Source: Candidatus Kosakonia sp. 282A-S69 (GTDB lineage: Bacteria > Pseudomonadota > Gammaproteobacteria > Enterobacterales > Enterobacteriaceae). From it: a DNA stretch of 64,000 bases. Shown piece by piece: positions 21,601 through 32,394 of the stretch (its first letter is position 1; every line of letters starts with the position of its first letter). The position numbers and the translations under genes were made by a program. The notes under the pieces are model-generated. The model saw only the letters and a program-made list of their open reading frames with translations. It did not search any database and was not told where the DNA came from. The DNA lies in the NCBI RefSeq assembly GCF_029433855.1, contig NZ_JAROAU010000001.1, positions 1-64,000 on the forward strand, written 5' to 3'.

Positions 21601-23880
21601 TTACAACGGCGCGGTCTGCGCCTCGACAACCGCTAACGCCACCATATTGACGATCCGCCGCACGGAGGCGATCGGCGTCAACACATGTACCGGCTTAGCC
21701 ACCCCCATCAACACCGGCCCGACGGTCACCCCTTCGGCGCTGGAGACGCGCAGCAGGTTGTAGCTGATACGCGCGGCTTCGACGTTCGGCATAATCAGGA
21801 TATTCGCCGTCCCCTTCAGCGGGCTGTCGGGCATTCTGTCCTGACGAATCGACTCATCCAGCGCCGCATCACCGTGCATCTCGCCGTCAATCATCAACTC
21901 CGGTGCCCGCTCACGCACCAGCGCTAAGGTTTCACGCATCTTCGCCGCCGCCGGGGCATTGGATGAGCCGTACTGAGAGTGTGAAAGCAGCGCCACGCGC
22001 GGTTCAATACCAAAACGGCGCACCGTCTCCGCCGCCAGCAGGGTGATCTCTGCCAGCTGATCGGCGCTCGGATCTTCGTTTACGTAGGTGTCGGCAATAA
22101 AGGTGTTGCCGCTTGGCAGCAGCAGCGCGTTCATCGCGCCTGCGGCATGCACGCTGTCGCGATAGCCAAAGATGTCGCGCACCACGCTAAAGTGCTCATG
22201 GTATTCGCCAATGGTGCCGCAGATCATTGCATCCGCTTCACCGCGATGGACCATGATGGCGCCAATCACCGTGGTGTTAGCAATCACCGCGCGCTGCGCC
22301 TGCTCCTGAGTCACGCCACGGCGTTTCATGATGTTGAAGTACTCCGTCCAGTACTCCTTAAAGCGCGGGTCGGACTCGTTATTCACTATCTCGAAATCCG
22401 CGCCGGCGCGGATTTGCAGCCCCAGCTTCTGAATGCGCATCTCAATCACGCTCGGACGGCCAATCAGGATCGGCTTCGCCAGCCCCAGCGTCACCAGCTC
22501 CTGGGTGGCATGCAGTACGCGCGGCTCCTCCCCTTCTGTCAGCACCACACGCTTCGGCGCGCTGCGGGCCTGGGAGAAGATCGGCTTCATAAACAGGTTT
22601 GTTTTATAGACAAACTCGGCGAGCTTATCGACATAGGCGTCGAAGTCGCTAATCGGGCGCATCGCCACGCCGGACTCCATCGCCGCTTTTGCCACCGCCG
22701 GGGCGATTTTGACAATCAAACGCGGGTCGAACGGTTTCGGGATCAGGTAATCAGGCCCAAAGCTGAGATCCTGATCGCCATAGGCAGAAGCCACCACTTC
22801 GCTCTGCTCGGCGTGCGCCAGCTCGGCAATGGCATGCACTGCCGCCAGCTTCATCTCTTCGTTAATCGCCGTTGCGCCAACGTCGAGCGCGCCGCGGAAG
22901 ATAAAGGGGAAGCAGAGAACGTTGTTGACCTGGTTGGGGTAATCCGAGCGGCCGGTGCAGATGATCGCATCCGGGCGCACCGATTTTGCCAGATCCGGCA
23001 GGATCTCCGGCTCTGGATTTGCCAGCGCGAGGATCAGCGGCTGGCGCGCCATCTCTTTCACCATCTCCGGGGTCAGCACTTTTGGCCCCGAGCAGCCGAG
23101 GAAGATATCCGCACCCGCGACCACTTCCGCCAGCGTGCGTTTGCCGTTGTCCTCCACCGCATAGGCGGCTTTGGTCTCCGCCATGTTCGGCTCGCGGTCT
23201 CTGTAGATCACCCCCTTCGAGTCGCAGACCACAATGTTGTGTTTCTGCATCCCCAGCGCCACCAGCAGGTTCATACAGGCGATGGCCGCCGCGCCCGCGC
23301 CGGAGACGACCATGCGCACGTCAGAGAGGTTCTTTTCCACCACCCGCAGACCGTTGAGAATGGCAGCAGTGCTGATGATCGCCGTGCCGTGCTGATCGTC
23401 ATGGAACACCGGGATATTCATGCGCTCACGCAGTTTCGCCTCAATATAGAAGCACTCCGGCGCTTTAATATCTTCCAGGTTAATGCCGCCGAAGGTCGGC
23501 TCCAGCGCAGCAACCACGTCGATCAGTTTGTCGGGGTCCTGCTCATCAACTTCGATATCGAACACATCAATACCGGCAAATTTCTTAAACAGAACGCCTT
23601 TGCCCTCCATCACCGGCTTGCCCGCGAGCGCGCCGATATTGCCAAGACCGAGCACGGCGGTGCCGTTGGAGATAACGGCGACCAGATTGCCGCGCGCGGT
23701 GTATTTATAGGCTGCCAGAGGGTCTTTCTCAATTTCCAGACAGGGCGCGGCAACACCGGGCGAGTATGCCAGCGCCAGGTCGCGCTGCGTCGCCAGCGGT
23801 TTGGTAGGGGAAACCTGAATCTTACCCGGGCGGGGAAACTCGTGAAAATCGAGGGCACTCTGTTTTAATTGGTCGTCCAT
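21601..23880 (-). CDS. maeB: NADP-dependent malic enzyme MaeB
   Basis: A 759-residue two-part protein, the same length as in E. coli. The N-terminal malic enzyme domain (about 1-430) oxidatively decarboxylates malate to pyruvate with NADP+; it shows [20 protein letters not shown] and [15 protein letters not shown]. The C-terminal half (about 430-759) is a phosphotransacetylase-like regulatory domain that senses acetyl-CoA in E. coli and is not thought to be catalytic. It feeds pyruvate and NADPH pools. Divergent from talA, with 286 bases of regulatory space. Confidence 0.97.
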   Translation of the reverse strand: MDDQLKQSALDFHEFPRPGKIQVSPTKPLATQRDLALAYSPGVAAPCLEIEKDPLAAYKYTARGNLVAVISNGTAVLGLGNIGALAGKPVMEGKGVLFKKFAGIDVFDIEVDEQDPDKLIDVVAALEPTFGGINLEDIKAPECFYIEAKLRERMNIPVFHDDQHGTAIISTAAILNGLRVVEKNLSDVRMVVSGAGAAAIACMNLLVALGMQKHNIVVCDSKGVIYRDREPNMAETKAAYAVEDNGKRTLAEVVAGADIFLGCSGPKVLTPEMVKEMARQPLILALANPEPEILPDLAKSVRPDAIICTGRSDYPNQVNNVLCFPFIFRGALDVGATAINEEMKLAAVHAIAELAHAEQSEVVASAYGDQDLSFGPDYLIPKPFDPRLIVKIAPAVAKAAMESGVAMRPISDFDAYVDKLAEFVYKTNLFMKPIFSQARSAPKRVVLTEGEEPRVLHATQELVTLGLAKPILIGRPSVIEMRIQKLGLQIRAGADFEIVNNESDPRFKEYWTEYFNIMKRRGVTQEQAQRAVIANTTVIGAIMVHRGEADAMICGTIGEYHEHFSVVRDIFGYRDSVHAAGAMNALLLPSGNTFIADTYVNEDPSADQLAEITLLAAETVRRFGIEPRVALLSHSQYGSSNAPAAAKMRETLALVRERAPELMIDGEMHGDAALDESIRQDRMPDSPLKGTANILIMPNVEAARISYNLLRVSSAEGVTVGPVLMGVAKPVHVLTPIASVRRIVNMVALAVVEAQTAPL

Positions 23881-24166
23881 TAGATGTTCCTTTCACGTTG
23901 CTTTCAGCGTCAAGAGTGTTAACGCGTGATGACACTCCAATGCACCGACCAGTATGGCCTTTGTCGACGGCGTAAACTTTGAAGGTCGCCATACTCTGGC
24001 CATCGCATCAACAAAACCTTTACGTATATCTCCCATCTTTGTTACCTGCCGCAAAACCCCGTAAAGGGCTGCGTCTGCTATGCTTTTTTGTTATGCAGCT
24101 CTCATCCTGACAACAGCGCGATGCGACGCGCGCAAATAACACATTGCTTTTTAAGGAGTTATCTTC

Positions 24167-25117
24167 ATGAATTATTTAGACGGCCTGAAACAGTTCACCA
24201 CCGTTGTGGCGGACAGCGGCGACATCGAATCCATTCGCCATTACCAGCCGGAAGATGCCACCACCAACCCCTCTCTGCTGCTGAAGGCCGCAGGACTCGG
24301 GCACTTTTCCCATCTGGTTGACGACGCGCTGGAGTATGGCAAAGCGCGCGGCAAAACCCAGGAGCAGCAGGTCGCAGAAGCGAGCGATAAACTGGCGGTC
24401 AATATCGGTGCGGAAATTCTGAAAAGCATTCCGGGACGCGTCTCCACCGAAGTCGACGCGCGTCTCTCCTACGATAAAGAGAAGAGCATTGCCAAAGCGC
24501 GCCGTATCGTTGAGCTCTATCAGGAGCAGGGGATCGATAAGACACGCATTCTGATTAAACTCGCCTCCACCTGGGAAGGCATCCGCGCGGCTGAAGAGTT
24601 GCAAAAAGAGGGTATCGACTGCAACCTGACGCTGCTCTTCTCCTTTGCCCAGGCGCGCGCCTGTGCCGAAGCGGGCGTCTATCTGATTTCGCCGTTCGTC
24701 GGGCGCATCTATGACTGGTACAACGACCGCAAACCGATGGATCCCTACGTGGTGGATGAAGATCCGGGCGTCAAATCGGTGCGCAATATCTATGACTACT
24801 ACAAACAGCACCGTTACGAGACCATCGTGATGGGCGCCAGCTTCCGCCGCGTCGAGCAGATCCTCGCCCTCGCCGGCTGCGACCGCCTCACCATCTCGCC
24901 TGCCCTGCTGCAGGAGCTACAGGAGCATGAAGGCACCGTCGAGCGCAAACTGGTGCCGTCATCCCAGACCTTCTCACGCCAGGCGAAAATGACCGAAGCG
25001 GAGTTCCGCTGGGAACATAACCTCGACCCGATGGCGGTTGAGAAACTCTCTGACGGCATCCGCCAGTTCGCCGTTGACCAGCGCAAACTCGAAGATCTGC
25101 TTGCTGCCAAACTTTAA
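24167..25117 (+). CDS. talA: Transaldolase A
   Basis: A 316-residue class I transaldolase of the pentose phosphate pathway. The Schiff-base lysine sits in [18 protein letters not shown] (about residue 132). The [12 protein letters not shown] segment and the conserved [13 protein letters not shown] block are present. It swaps dihydroxyacetone units between sedoheptulose-7-P and erythrose-4-P. The GGAG ribosome site is good. talA and tktB lie 21 bases apart and form the stationary-phase isoenzyme pair that is RpoS-dependent in E. coli. Confidence 0.97.
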   Translation: MNYLDGLKQFTTVVADSGDIESIRHYQPEDATTNPSLLLKAAGLGHFSHLVDDALEYGKARGKTQEQQVAEASDKLAVNIGAEILKSIPGRVSTEVDARLSYDKEKSIAKARRIVELYQEQGIDKTRILIKLASTWEGIRAAEELQKEGIDCNLTLLFSFAQARACAEAGVYLISPFVGRIYDWYNDRKPMDPYVVDEDPGVKSVRNIYDYYKQHRYETIVMGASFRRVEQILALAGCDRLTISPALLQELQEHEGTVERKLVPSSQTFSRQAKMTEAEFRWEHNLDPMAVEKLSDGIRQFAVDQRKLEDLLAAKL

Positions 25118-25138
25118 CCTTTTGCCACGGAGTGAACT

Positions 25139-27133
25139 ATGTCCCGTAAAGAGCTTGCTAACGCCATTCGCGCCCTGAGTATGGACGCGGTGCAAAAAGC
25201 CAATTCCGGCCACCCCGGTGCGCCAATGGGGATGGCAGATATCGCAGAAGTGCTGTGGAACGACTTTCTGCAACACAACCCGGCCGACCCGACCTGGTAC
25301 AACCGCGACCGCTTTATTCTCTCTAACGGTCACGCCTCAATGCTGCTCTACAGCCTGCTGCATCTCAGCGGCTATGACCTGCCGATCGAAGAGCTGAAGA
25401 ACTTCCGTCAGCTGCACTCCAAAACGCCGGGCCATCCGGAAATTGGCTACACGCCGGGCGTTGAGACCACCACCGGCCCGCTGGGTCAGGGGCTGGCGAA
25501 CGCCGTCGGTCTGGCGATTGCCGAGCGCACGCTGGCGGCGCAGTTCAACCGCCCTGGCCATGACATCGTCGATCACTACACCTATGTCTTTATGGGCGAT
25601 GGCTGTCTGATGGAGGGGATCTCCCACGAAGTCTGCTCGCTGGCGGGTACGCTGGGCTTAGGCAAGCTGATTGGCTTCTACGATCACAACGGCATCTCCA
25701 TTGATGGCGAAACCGAAGGCTGGTTTACCGATGACACGGCCAAACGTTTCGAAGCCTACAACTGGCATGTGATCAGCGAAGTGGATGGTCACTCTGCGGA
25801 AGCGGTGAAACAGGCCATCGAAGAGGCGCAGCAGGTGAAGGATAAGCCGTCGCTGATTATCTGCCGCACGGTGATTGGTTTTGGTTCGCCAAACAAAGCG
25901 GGCAAAGAGGAGTCGCACGGCGCGGCGCTTGGCGACGAAGAGGTGGCGCTGACCCGCAAACAGCTGGGCTGGAACTACGGTCCGTTCGAGATCCCGAAAG
26001 AGATCTACCAGGCGTGGGACGCACGCGATCGCGGCGCGAAAGCCCAGCAGTCGTGGAATGAGAAACTGGCGGCGTGGGAGAAAGCGTTCCCGGAGCTGGC
26101 GGCCGAGTTTAAGCGTCGCATGAGCGGCGGGTTGCCGGAGAACTGGGAGCAGATCACCTCCGAATACATCAACAATCTGCAGGCTAACCCGGCGAAGATC
26201 GCCAGCCGTAAGGCGTCGCAAAACACCCTGAACAGCTATGGCCCGGTGCTGCCGGAACTGCTTGGCGGCTCGGCGGATCTGGCCCCGAGTAACCTCACCA
26301 TCTGGTCCGGCTCCACATCGATTAAAGAGGATGCGGCCGGGAACTACATTCACTACGGTGTACGTGAGTTTGGCATGACGGCAATTGCCAACGGTATCGC
26401 CCATCACGGCGGTTTTGTCCCCTATACCGCGACTTTCCTGATGTTCGTTGAGTATGCCCGTAACGCGGCGCGTATGGCGGCGCTGATGAAAGCGCGGCAG
26501 ATCATGGTCTATACCCATGACTCCATCGGCCTTGGCGAAGATGGCCCGACGCACCAGGCGGTGGAGCAGATTGCCAGCCTGCGTCTGACGCCAAACTTCA
26601 GCACCTGGCGCCCCTGTGACCAGGTGGAAGCGGCGGTCGGCTGGAAACTGGCGATTGAGCGCCACAACGGCCCGACGGCGCTGATCCTCTCGCGGCAGAA
26701 TCTGGCGCAGATGGAGCGAACCCCGGAGCAGGTCAAAGCGATCGGCAAAGGCGGTTATATCCTGAAAGATAGCGACGGCAAACCCGATCTGATCCTGATT
26801 GCGACCGGCTCTGAAATGGAGATCACCATGAAGGCCGCAGAGCAGCTGAGCAGCGAAGGCGTTAAGGTGCGTGTGGTTTCACTGCCCTCAACGGATATCT
26901 TTGATGCCCAGGATGAAGCGTGGCGCGAATCGGTGCTGCCATCGGATGTCAGCGCGCGCGTCGCGGTGGAAGCCGGTATTGCCGATTACTGGTACAAGTA
27001 TGTCGGCCTGAAGGGCGCGATTGTCGGCATGACCGGCTATGGCGAATCCGCGCCGGCGGAAAAACTCTTCCCTTACTTCGGCTTTACCGTCGAGAACATC
27101 GTGGCGAAAGCCAAAGCGGTACTTAAGAAGTAA
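25139..27133 (+). CDS. tktB: Transketolase 2
   Basis: A 664-residue thiamine-diphosphate enzyme. The TPP motif begins [13 protein letters not shown] (about residue 154), with the pyrimidine and C-terminal domains complete. It moves two-carbon ketol units in the non-oxidative pentose phosphate pathway. Adjacency to talA identifies it as tktB rather than tktA. It is three residues shorter than E. coli TktB. A terminator follows the stop. Confidence 0.96.
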   Translation: MSRKELANAIRALSMDAVQKANSGHPGAPMGMADIAEVLWNDFLQHNPADPTWYNRDRFILSNGHASMLLYSLLHLSGYDLPIEELKNFRQLHSKTPGHPEIGYTPGVETTTGPLGQGLANAVGLAIAERTLAAQFNRPGHDIVDHYTYVFMGDGCLMEGISHEVCSLAGTLGLGKLIGFYDHNGISIDGETEGWFTDDTAKRFEAYNWHVISEVDGHSAEAVKQAIEEAQQVKDKPSLIICRTVIGFGSPNKAGKEESHGAALGDEEVALTRKQLGWNYGPFEIPKEIYQAWDARDRGAKAQQSWNEKLAAWEKAFPELAAEFKRRMSGGLPENWEQITSEYINNLQANPAKIASRKASQNTLNSYGPVLPELLGGSADLAPSNLTIWSGSTSIKEDAAGNYIHYGVREFGMTAIANGIAHHGGFVPYTATFLMFVEYARNAARMAALMKARQIMVYTHDSIGLGEDGPTHQAVEQIASLRLTPNFSTWRPCDQVEAAVGWKLAIERHNGPTALILSRQNLAQMERTPEQVKAIGKGGYILKDSDGKPDLILIATGSEMEITMKAAEQLSSEGVKVRVVSLPSTDIFDAQDEAWRESVLPSDVSARVAVEAGIADYWYKYVGLKGAIVGMTGYGESAPAEKLFPYFGFTVENIVAKAKAVLKK

Positions 27134-27141
27134 TCTCAAGA

Positions 27142-27169
27142 CGCGCCTGCTTCGCCAGGCGCGCTTTTT
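27142..27169 (+). terminator. tktB terminator
   Basis: Stem CGCGCCTG / CAGGCGCG with a six-base loop, then CTTTTTC. It ends two bases before the stop codon of the convergent gene. Confidence 0.88.
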
Positions 27170-27170
27170 C

Positions 27171-28103
27171 TTATTTCACCACCTGCAACGCTTCGCTCTC
27201 CTGCGGCGTGACAATCTCTTCCTGCTTCTCATCCCACAGCGCTTTTTTCACCAGCACGAAGCCCGGATGCTGCGGATCGCGCTTCACCAGCGCGGCAGCA
27301 TTGTCATCCTCCTGCACATTGCTGTTATAGGGGAAGGAAGGCACGGCTTTCACCCACTCTCCCTGCTGGATATCGTAGACATAGACCACGTTCCACGCGC
27401 TGGTCCACCACTGAGGGAAGACCACCACCCGATCGCGACCGCTGTCGTCAAGGCCGGAGAGCGTCTCCACCGTGGCACCAATACACTGCGGCAGCGTAGC
27501 GGGTTTGATGGCCGGATTGCTGCTCCATAGCGCGCAGTCGCAGTCGCCCTCTTGCGTACAGCTGCCGCCGGAGTGCGGATCGCGGGCGCTGACCCACACC
27601 GTCTCTTTAGTGACGCCGTCAAATTTGCCTTTGGTCAAAGCCCCCTGCACCGCCGCCTCTTTCTGATTGAGGCGCGTGAGCAGATCCGTTTCGCCGCTGA
27701 TGCGCCAGCCCGCTGGCTGATGGTGGAGGATTAACTGCGCGGGATAATTTTTACGCGTGTCCGCCTCCAGCCCGGCCTGTTTGACAAAATCGACCTCCAC
27801 ATCGCCAGCGCTGGTTTCGTTGATATCAAGCGTGGTGATGATGCGTTGAGTAAAGTGCGGCGCGCGGGCGGTGAAATCCTGCTGCTTGCGCAGCACCGCG
27901 TCGCGGGAGAGGTTTTCGCCAAACCAGTTCACCTGATCGGCATAGAGATCGCCCGCGTCGGCCTTGCCGTTAAGGTGGCTGTTCCAGCGCTCAACCTGCG
28001 CGGCGATGGCCTTATTGTCGTCGGCGGTAAGTTCAGCTCTGGCGGGCAGAGCGGCGATAAAAGCCAGGCTTAAGGCAAGCCATGGCGTAAACAGAGGTTT
28101 CAT
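27171..28103 (-). CDS. Uncharacterised periplasmic protein with an NTF2-like N-terminal part
   Basis: I do not recognise a named gene. The 310-residue product has a clear signal peptide (cleaved after ALPARA, about residue 23). Residues 25-140 show the pattern of SnoaL/NTF2-like folds (AAQVERWNSHLNGKADAGDLYA, split here as AAQVERWNSHL and NGKADAGDLYA, then a strand-rich part). After a linker there is a second domain with four cysteines at 182, 188, 190 and 207 (CTQEGDCDC) that could form two disulfides. A WWTSAWNVVYVYD strand and a C-terminal GFVLVKKALWDEK follow. The start has GGAAGAA upstream. It lies 65 bases before ypfG's stop on the same strand, and E. coli K-12 lacks it here. The NTF2 assignment is tentative. 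Confidence 0.8.
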   Translation of the reverse strand: MKPLFTPWLALSLAFIAALPARAELTADDNKAIAAQVERWNSHLNGKADAGDLYADQVNWFGENLSRDAVLRKQQDFTARAPHFTQRIITTLDINETSAGDVEVDFVKQAGLEADTRKNYPAQLILHHQPAGWRISGETDLLTRLNQKEAAVQGALTKGKFDGVTKETVWVSARDPHSGGSCTQEGDCDCALWSSNPAIKPATLPQCIGATVETLSGLDDSGRDRVVVFPQWWTSAWNVVYVYDIQQGEWVKAVPSFPYNSNVQEDDNAAALVKRDPQHPGFVLVKKALWDEKQEEIVTPQESEALQVVK

Positions 28104-28168
28104 TATTTTCTTCCCGGTGGCAACGTGCGGGCGGATTATAATGAGCGCGGAGCGGTTTCGTCACTCGC

Positions 28169-29212
28169 TTATCGCGTGACCCACAGCGTTGGCCATGAAT
28201 CGGGCCCGTGCCAGCTGTCGCAGGTAGGCTCCTGGGCGTAACGCACGAGGCGGAAATTCTGCCCGTCGAAACGCCAGCGGCTGGCGACGCCGCAGTCTGC
28301 AAGGCCTCGCCCTTTCGCCAGCGTGGTCAGCTCGCGGCTCTTCTCATCAAACGAGGCATTCATCAGCTCCATTTCGCTGTTGCCATTATCGGGGGAGAAT
28401 GGCAGGCGCAGGCGCACCAGGCGGGAGATAAACGGTTTTTGTCGCGAGACAAGCCAGGCGAGATCGACCACGTTGTAAGCACCCGCTTCGCAATCAATCA
28501 TCAGCAGCGCTTTGTCATTGGTCAGGGCATAGACCCGCACCTGGCGACGCGCCGGGTCAAGGGAGCACTGGGTGTTGCTCATGCGCCAGTTGCCGTAATC
28601 AAGCAGATCGTTGAGTTGCTGGTGGGTTAAGGGTGCGGGAGCCGCACTGGTCTGGATGACCTCTTTTAAGGCGGGTGCAGGCGGCACGCTCAGCGGCGGA
28701 CTGACCCCTTTTTTGATCCACGCGGTTTTACTGCCGACGCGTTTTTGCTGCGCGTCAATAAACAGCAGTGCGGCTTTCAGCCCGGCGAGCGAAATCCGCC
28801 CCGGCCCGCTCTGCAGGGTAATGGTCTGCCCCTCCTGGATAGTCTCCAGCAGCGCGGCAACGGTTTGCGGGTTGCTGGTCATCAGATGCCACGGCGCGAT
28901 CTTCCACTCCGTATTGGTCATTTTTAGCGGTTGTCCATCCAGCAGCAGACGCCCGGCGATAGGCGGCGCTTTGCCCGCCGGAATACCGATACCGCCAAGA
29001 TCGATCCGCAGCGACGCATCAGCGCGCGCCCCGGCGCTGCGTTCAAGGCTCATCACCAGCCCGGCGTGATCGCCGGTATTGCGCGCCACGCAAAAATTCT
29101 GGTTATTGCAGGTTACTTGCCAGTCGGAGAACGTTTTCTGTGCCGGCGCGGCCCATAGCGCGGGTGCGGTGCAAAGACCGAAAAGGAGAGTAAGTACGCT
29201 GCGATAACGCAT
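28169..29212 (-). CDS. ypfG: Periplasmic DUF1176 protein YpfG
   Basis: A 347-residue exported protein of the DUF1176 family, the same length as E. coli YpfG. The signal peptide is MRYRSVLTLLFGLCTAPALWA, split here as MRYRSVLTLLF and GLCTAPALWA, cleaved before APAQKTFSDW. The family hallmark FSDWQVTCNNQNFC at the mature N-terminus and four further cysteines are present. The function is unknown. The start is taken at 29212 by homology; 23 upstream in-frame codons lack similarity. It is probably transcribed with the gene downstream. Confidence 0.92.
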   Translation of the reverse strand: MRYRSVLTLLFGLCTAPALWAAPAQKTFSDWQVTCNNQNFCVARNTGDHAGLVMSLERSAGARADASLRIDLGGIGIPAGKAPPIAGRLLLDGQPLKMTNTEWKIAPWHLMTSNPQTVAALLETIQEGQTITLQSGPGRISLAGLKAALLFIDAQQKRVGSKTAWIKKGVSPPLSVPPAPALKEVIQTSAAPAPLTHQQLNDLLDYGNWRMSNTQCSLDPARRQVRVYALTNDKALLMIDCEAGAYNVVDLAWLVSRQKPFISRLVRLRLPFSPDNGNSEMELMNASFDEKSRELTTLAKGRGLADCGVASRWRFDGQNFRLVRYAQEPTCDSWHGPDSWPTLWVTR

Positions 29213-29336
29213 GAATGGTGCAACCCCGGAAGAATAGACGCAAAACTGGCGTATCTTTACTCCCGCGGTTGACCGGCTCAATCGGATTTGTCGGATAGCT
29301 TCATGCGAAAGTTGGTAGGGGGGCAGAAAAAGTGCT

Positions 29337-29912
29337 TCACGCCATCAGACCGGAGGTTTGCAGATACTGCAGCAGAATGACTGCCTTGCCGTCGCGGATC
29401 TCACCGCTTGCCACCATCGCCAGCGCCTGCTCAAACGGCAACTCCAGCACTTCGATATCTTCATCCTCCACGCCGCCGCCGTTATTGGCGCGCTGCGCAT
29501 CGCTATACTCAGCGACAAAAAAGTGCACGATCTCGGTCACGCCGCCTGGCGACATATAGAGTTCGAACACTTTGCGCACCTCTCCGACCAGGTAGCCAGT
29601 CTCTTCAATCGCCTCTTTGCGGATGCACACTTCCGGCTCGTCGTCATCCAGCAGACCGGCGCAGGCTTCAATCAGCATGCCGCTCTCGTTGCCATTCACC
29701 CAGCTGGCGATACGGAACTGGCGAATAAGCACCACGCTCTGTTTTTCGCGGTTATAGAGCAGGATGGTCGCGCCGTTACCGCGGTCATACACTTCGCGTT
29801 TATGGCGGATGACCTCGCCGTTCTGGCGCGTCAAATCGTAGGTGATGTTGCGCAGGACAAAGTAGTTTTCAGAGAGGATTTTATCTTTAATCACATCGAT
29901 TTTTAGCGACAT
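29337..29912 (-). CDS. nudK: GDP-mannose pyrophosphatase NudK
   Basis: A 191-residue Nudix hydrolase. The Nudix box lies at about 86-107 ([19 protein letters not shown]), with Mg2+-binding glutamates EE followed by TG. The specificity region [15 protein letters not shown] matches NudK. It cleaves GDP-mannose to mannose-1-P and GMP. Minus strand, 68 bases downstream of aegA. Full length. Confidence 0.95.
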   Translation of the reverse strand: MSLKIDVIKDKILSENYFVLRNITYDLTRQNGEVIRHKREVYDRGNGATILLYNREKQSVVLIRQFRIASWVNGNESGMLIEACAGLLDDDEPEVCIRKEAIEETGYLVGEVRKVFELYMSPGGVTEIVHFFVAEYSDAQRANNGGGVEDEDIEVLELPFEQALAMVASGEIRDGKAVILLQYLQTSGLMA

Positions 29913-29980
29913 AGCAGGCTCCAGAAGAGAAACAGAATGGCGTTATAGTACGCGCCCTGACCTGCTTTGTCGCCGGGGGG

Positions 29981-31945
29981 TTACTGTTTCTCCGGTGGGT
30001 TAACCTCAAGCCACGCCATGATCCCCTGTGCCGCATGACGCCCCTCGGCCATCGCCGTGACGACCAGATCGGCACCGCGCACCGCATCGCCACCGGCAAA
30101 AATCTTCGGGTGAGTAGTCTGATACCGGTAAGGGGTGTTGACGCTTGCGACGATACGCCCCCACTCATCCACCTGCACGCCAAGGCGCGATAACCACGGC
30201 ATTGAATGGGGGTTGAAACCAAAGGCCATAATCACCGCCTCGGCGGGCATAATAAACTCGCTGCCCGCGATCGCCACCGGACGACGGCGGCCTTTCGCAT
30301 CCGCCTCGCCGAGCTGCGTGCGCTGTAAGCGTATGCCGCTCACTTTGCCCTCTTCATCCACTTCAATGCTGAGCGGCTGAACGTTGAACTCAAAGTTCGC
30401 CCCCTCATCGCGGGCATTTTTCACCTCTTTTTTCGAGCCGGGCATATTGGCCTCATCCCGGCGGTAGGCACAGGTCACCTTTGCCGCGCCGTGACGCAGC
30501 GCGGTGCGCACGCAGTCCATCGCCGTATCGCCGCCGCCCAGCACCACTACGTTAAGCCCTGCAGTGTCGACAAACGGCTCATCCGCCGGGGTCTTAAGCC
30601 CCATCAACTGTTTGGTGTTGGCAATCAGGAACGGTAAGGCGTCATAGACACCAGGCGCCTCTTCATTGAGCAGGTTGGCTTTCATTGAGCGGTAGGTGCC
30701 GACGCCGACGAACACCGCGTCAAACTCCGCCAGCAGCTGCTCCAGCGGGCGATCTTTGCCGATTTCACAATTAAGCTCGAAATCGATGCCCATCGCGCTG
30801 AAGATTTCGCGCCGCCGCACCAGCAGGGATTTGTCGAGCTTGAAAGCCGGAATGCCGAAGGTGAGCAGGCCGCCAATTTCCGGGTGGCGATCAAAGACGG
30901 TAGCGCTGACGCCGTGGCGAGCCAGCACATCGGCGCACGCCAGCCCCGCTGGCCCTGCGCCAATAATCGCCACCCGTTTATTAACGGGTTTCACCTGCCG
31001 CAGGTCGGGCCGCCAGCCCTGCGCCAGCGCCTGATCGGAGATGTAGCGCTCAATATTGCCGATGGTGACCGCGCCGGAGGCATCGCGCAGAGTACATGCC
31101 CCTTCGCAGAGGCTATCCTGAGGACAAACGCGGCCGGTGATCTCCGGCAGGCAGTTGGTCTGGTGCGAAAGCTCCACCGCAGCGGCGATATCCCCCGCTT
31201 TTACGCGCTCAATCCACTGGGGAATGTGGTTGTGGAGCGGGCAGCGCCATTCGCAGATGCTGTGCTCGCCGCAGGTTAAGCAGCGTCTCGCCTCCTGCTG
31301 CGCCTGCGCGGGTCGAAACGGCAGGTAGATCTCATCGAAGCCGCTTTTCCGCGCCGCAATCGGTAGCTTCTCCGGCTCGCCGCGCGCAGCGGTACTACGC
31401 AGCTGGCGAACTTTGTCGTCGTTCTGCGCCGGAACATCATGCCACGGCAGCGCCTGCTGGCGGGCGCTGCGCAATCGCCGCGCTTTTGCCATAGTTGCCA
31501 GCGCCTCTGCGTTGACTAAGGTGAGCGCATCCGCCGGGCAGTTCTCCACGCAGGCCGGGCCTGCGGTGCGCTGAGCGCAGAGATCGCATTTGTGAGCAGT
31601 GGCTTGCATCTGCCCTTCCCTGACCGTTACCAGCACCTGCATTGTGCCGAACGGGCAGACGACAACGCAGGATTTGCAGCCGATGCATTTCTGCTGATTA
31701 ACCTGCACCGTGTCATCGACGCGGGTGATGGCCCCGTTCGGGCAGCTACGCGCGCAGGGAGCCGCTTCACAATGGTGGCAGGTCACCGCGCTGTTGTGTT
31801 GGGGGGTTTTAACGACGGTAATACGTGGGTAGAACGCATCAGGGGTAAGGGGATGTTGCTCGTCGTTGTGCGCCATTACGCAGGCCACTTCGCAGGCGTG
31901 ACATCCAATACAGTGCTGGCTATTCGCCATAATAAAACGATTCAT
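29981..31945 (-). CDS. aegA: Putative oxidoreductase AegA (FeS plus glutamate-synthase-like)
   Basis: A 654-residue fusion-type protein. The N-terminal ferredoxin part (about 1-160) has several four-Cys clusters (CIGCHACEVAC, CHHCEAAPCARSC, CIGCKSCVVVC, CDLCAQ). The rest (about 190-650) is like the small subunit of glutamate synthase, with the FAD motif GAGPAGLACAD and a second nucleotide-binding GGGDTAMDC. In E. coli it is an FNR-activated anaerobic gene linked to urate/formate-dependent metabolism. It is close to the 659 residues of E. coli AegA. narQ, next to it in E. coli, is missing. Confidence 0.94.
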   Translation of the reverse strand: MNRFIMANSQHCIGCHACEVACVMAHNDEQHPLTPDAFYPRITVVKTPQHNSAVTCHHCEAAPCARSCPNGAITRVDDTVQVNQQKCIGCKSCVVVCPFGTMQVLVTVREGQMQATAHKCDLCAQRTAGPACVENCPADALTLVNAEALATMAKARRLRSARQQALPWHDVPAQNDDKVRQLRSTAARGEPEKLPIAARKSGFDEIYLPFRPAQAQQEARRCLTCGEHSICEWRCPLHNHIPQWIERVKAGDIAAAVELSHQTNCLPEITGRVCPQDSLCEGACTLRDASGAVTIGNIERYISDQALAQGWRPDLRQVKPVNKRVAIIGAGPAGLACADVLARHGVSATVFDRHPEIGGLLTFGIPAFKLDKSLLVRRREIFSAMGIDFELNCEIGKDRPLEQLLAEFDAVFVGVGTYRSMKANLLNEEAPGVYDALPFLIANTKQLMGLKTPADEPFVDTAGLNVVVLGGGDTAMDCVRTALRHGAAKVTCAYRRDEANMPGSKKEVKNARDEGANFEFNVQPLSIEVDEEGKVSGIRLQRTQLGEADAKGRRRPVAIAGSEFIMPAEAVIMAFGFNPHSMPWLSRLGVQVDEWGRIVASVNTPYRYQTTHPKIFAGGDAVRGADLVVTAMAEGRHAAQGIMAWLEVNPPEKQ

Positions 31946-32394
31946 GGCACCCTTCTTGATTGGCTGGATAAACCTTATCTTTTATATGCCTACTCTATTT
32001 ACCGGGGTGCCTGCGGGCAGGCAATGTTCATTTGCCCTGAATGGTTATCTATTTGTCACGAACATGTAGCAGATCAATTTACCTCCGCTTTTCAGAAAAG
32101 TAGCAGGTCTGCATAATCGGCCAGGATGGTCTACATTCCCTGTAACCCATTAACAATGGGCGGGCTATTTACCGCTGCGGCGAAAGCCCGGTAAAGGTAA
32201 AGAGTCAACATTGAGAGTAGGTCGTCGCAGATGAAAATTTGGCTTAAATACCGCTCTGCCTCGTGATGCCTCAATAGGGCATGATAATTTACACTTTCTC
32301 CTTTATTTCTCCACGATTGGTGTCGCTATTACCGCTACATTGAGGCGGTTATTCTCCCCCTAATCATGCGCAGCAATATGAGGTCCTGTTTCTG
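31946..32394. other. aegA-acrD divergent intergenic region
   Basis: This 449-base gap holds the divergent promoters of aegA and acrD. Apart from the BaeR-like box at 32304-32321, I see no gene, tRNA or repeat. In E. coli the sensor-kinase gene narQ occupies this interval; no remnant of it is readable on either strand. Confidence 0.6.
32304..32321 (+). promoter_or_regulatory. BaeR-like operator upstream of acrD
   Basis: TATTTCTCCACGATTGGT matches the BaeR consensus TTTTTCTCCATDATTGGC at 15 of 18 positions, 74 bases upstream of the acrD start. BaeSR activates acrD in E. coli and Salmonella. Confidence 0.7.

Noticed and set aside
22147-23868. Plus-strand frame of 573 codons
   Set aside because: Antisense to maeB over its full length; biased composition and no motif.
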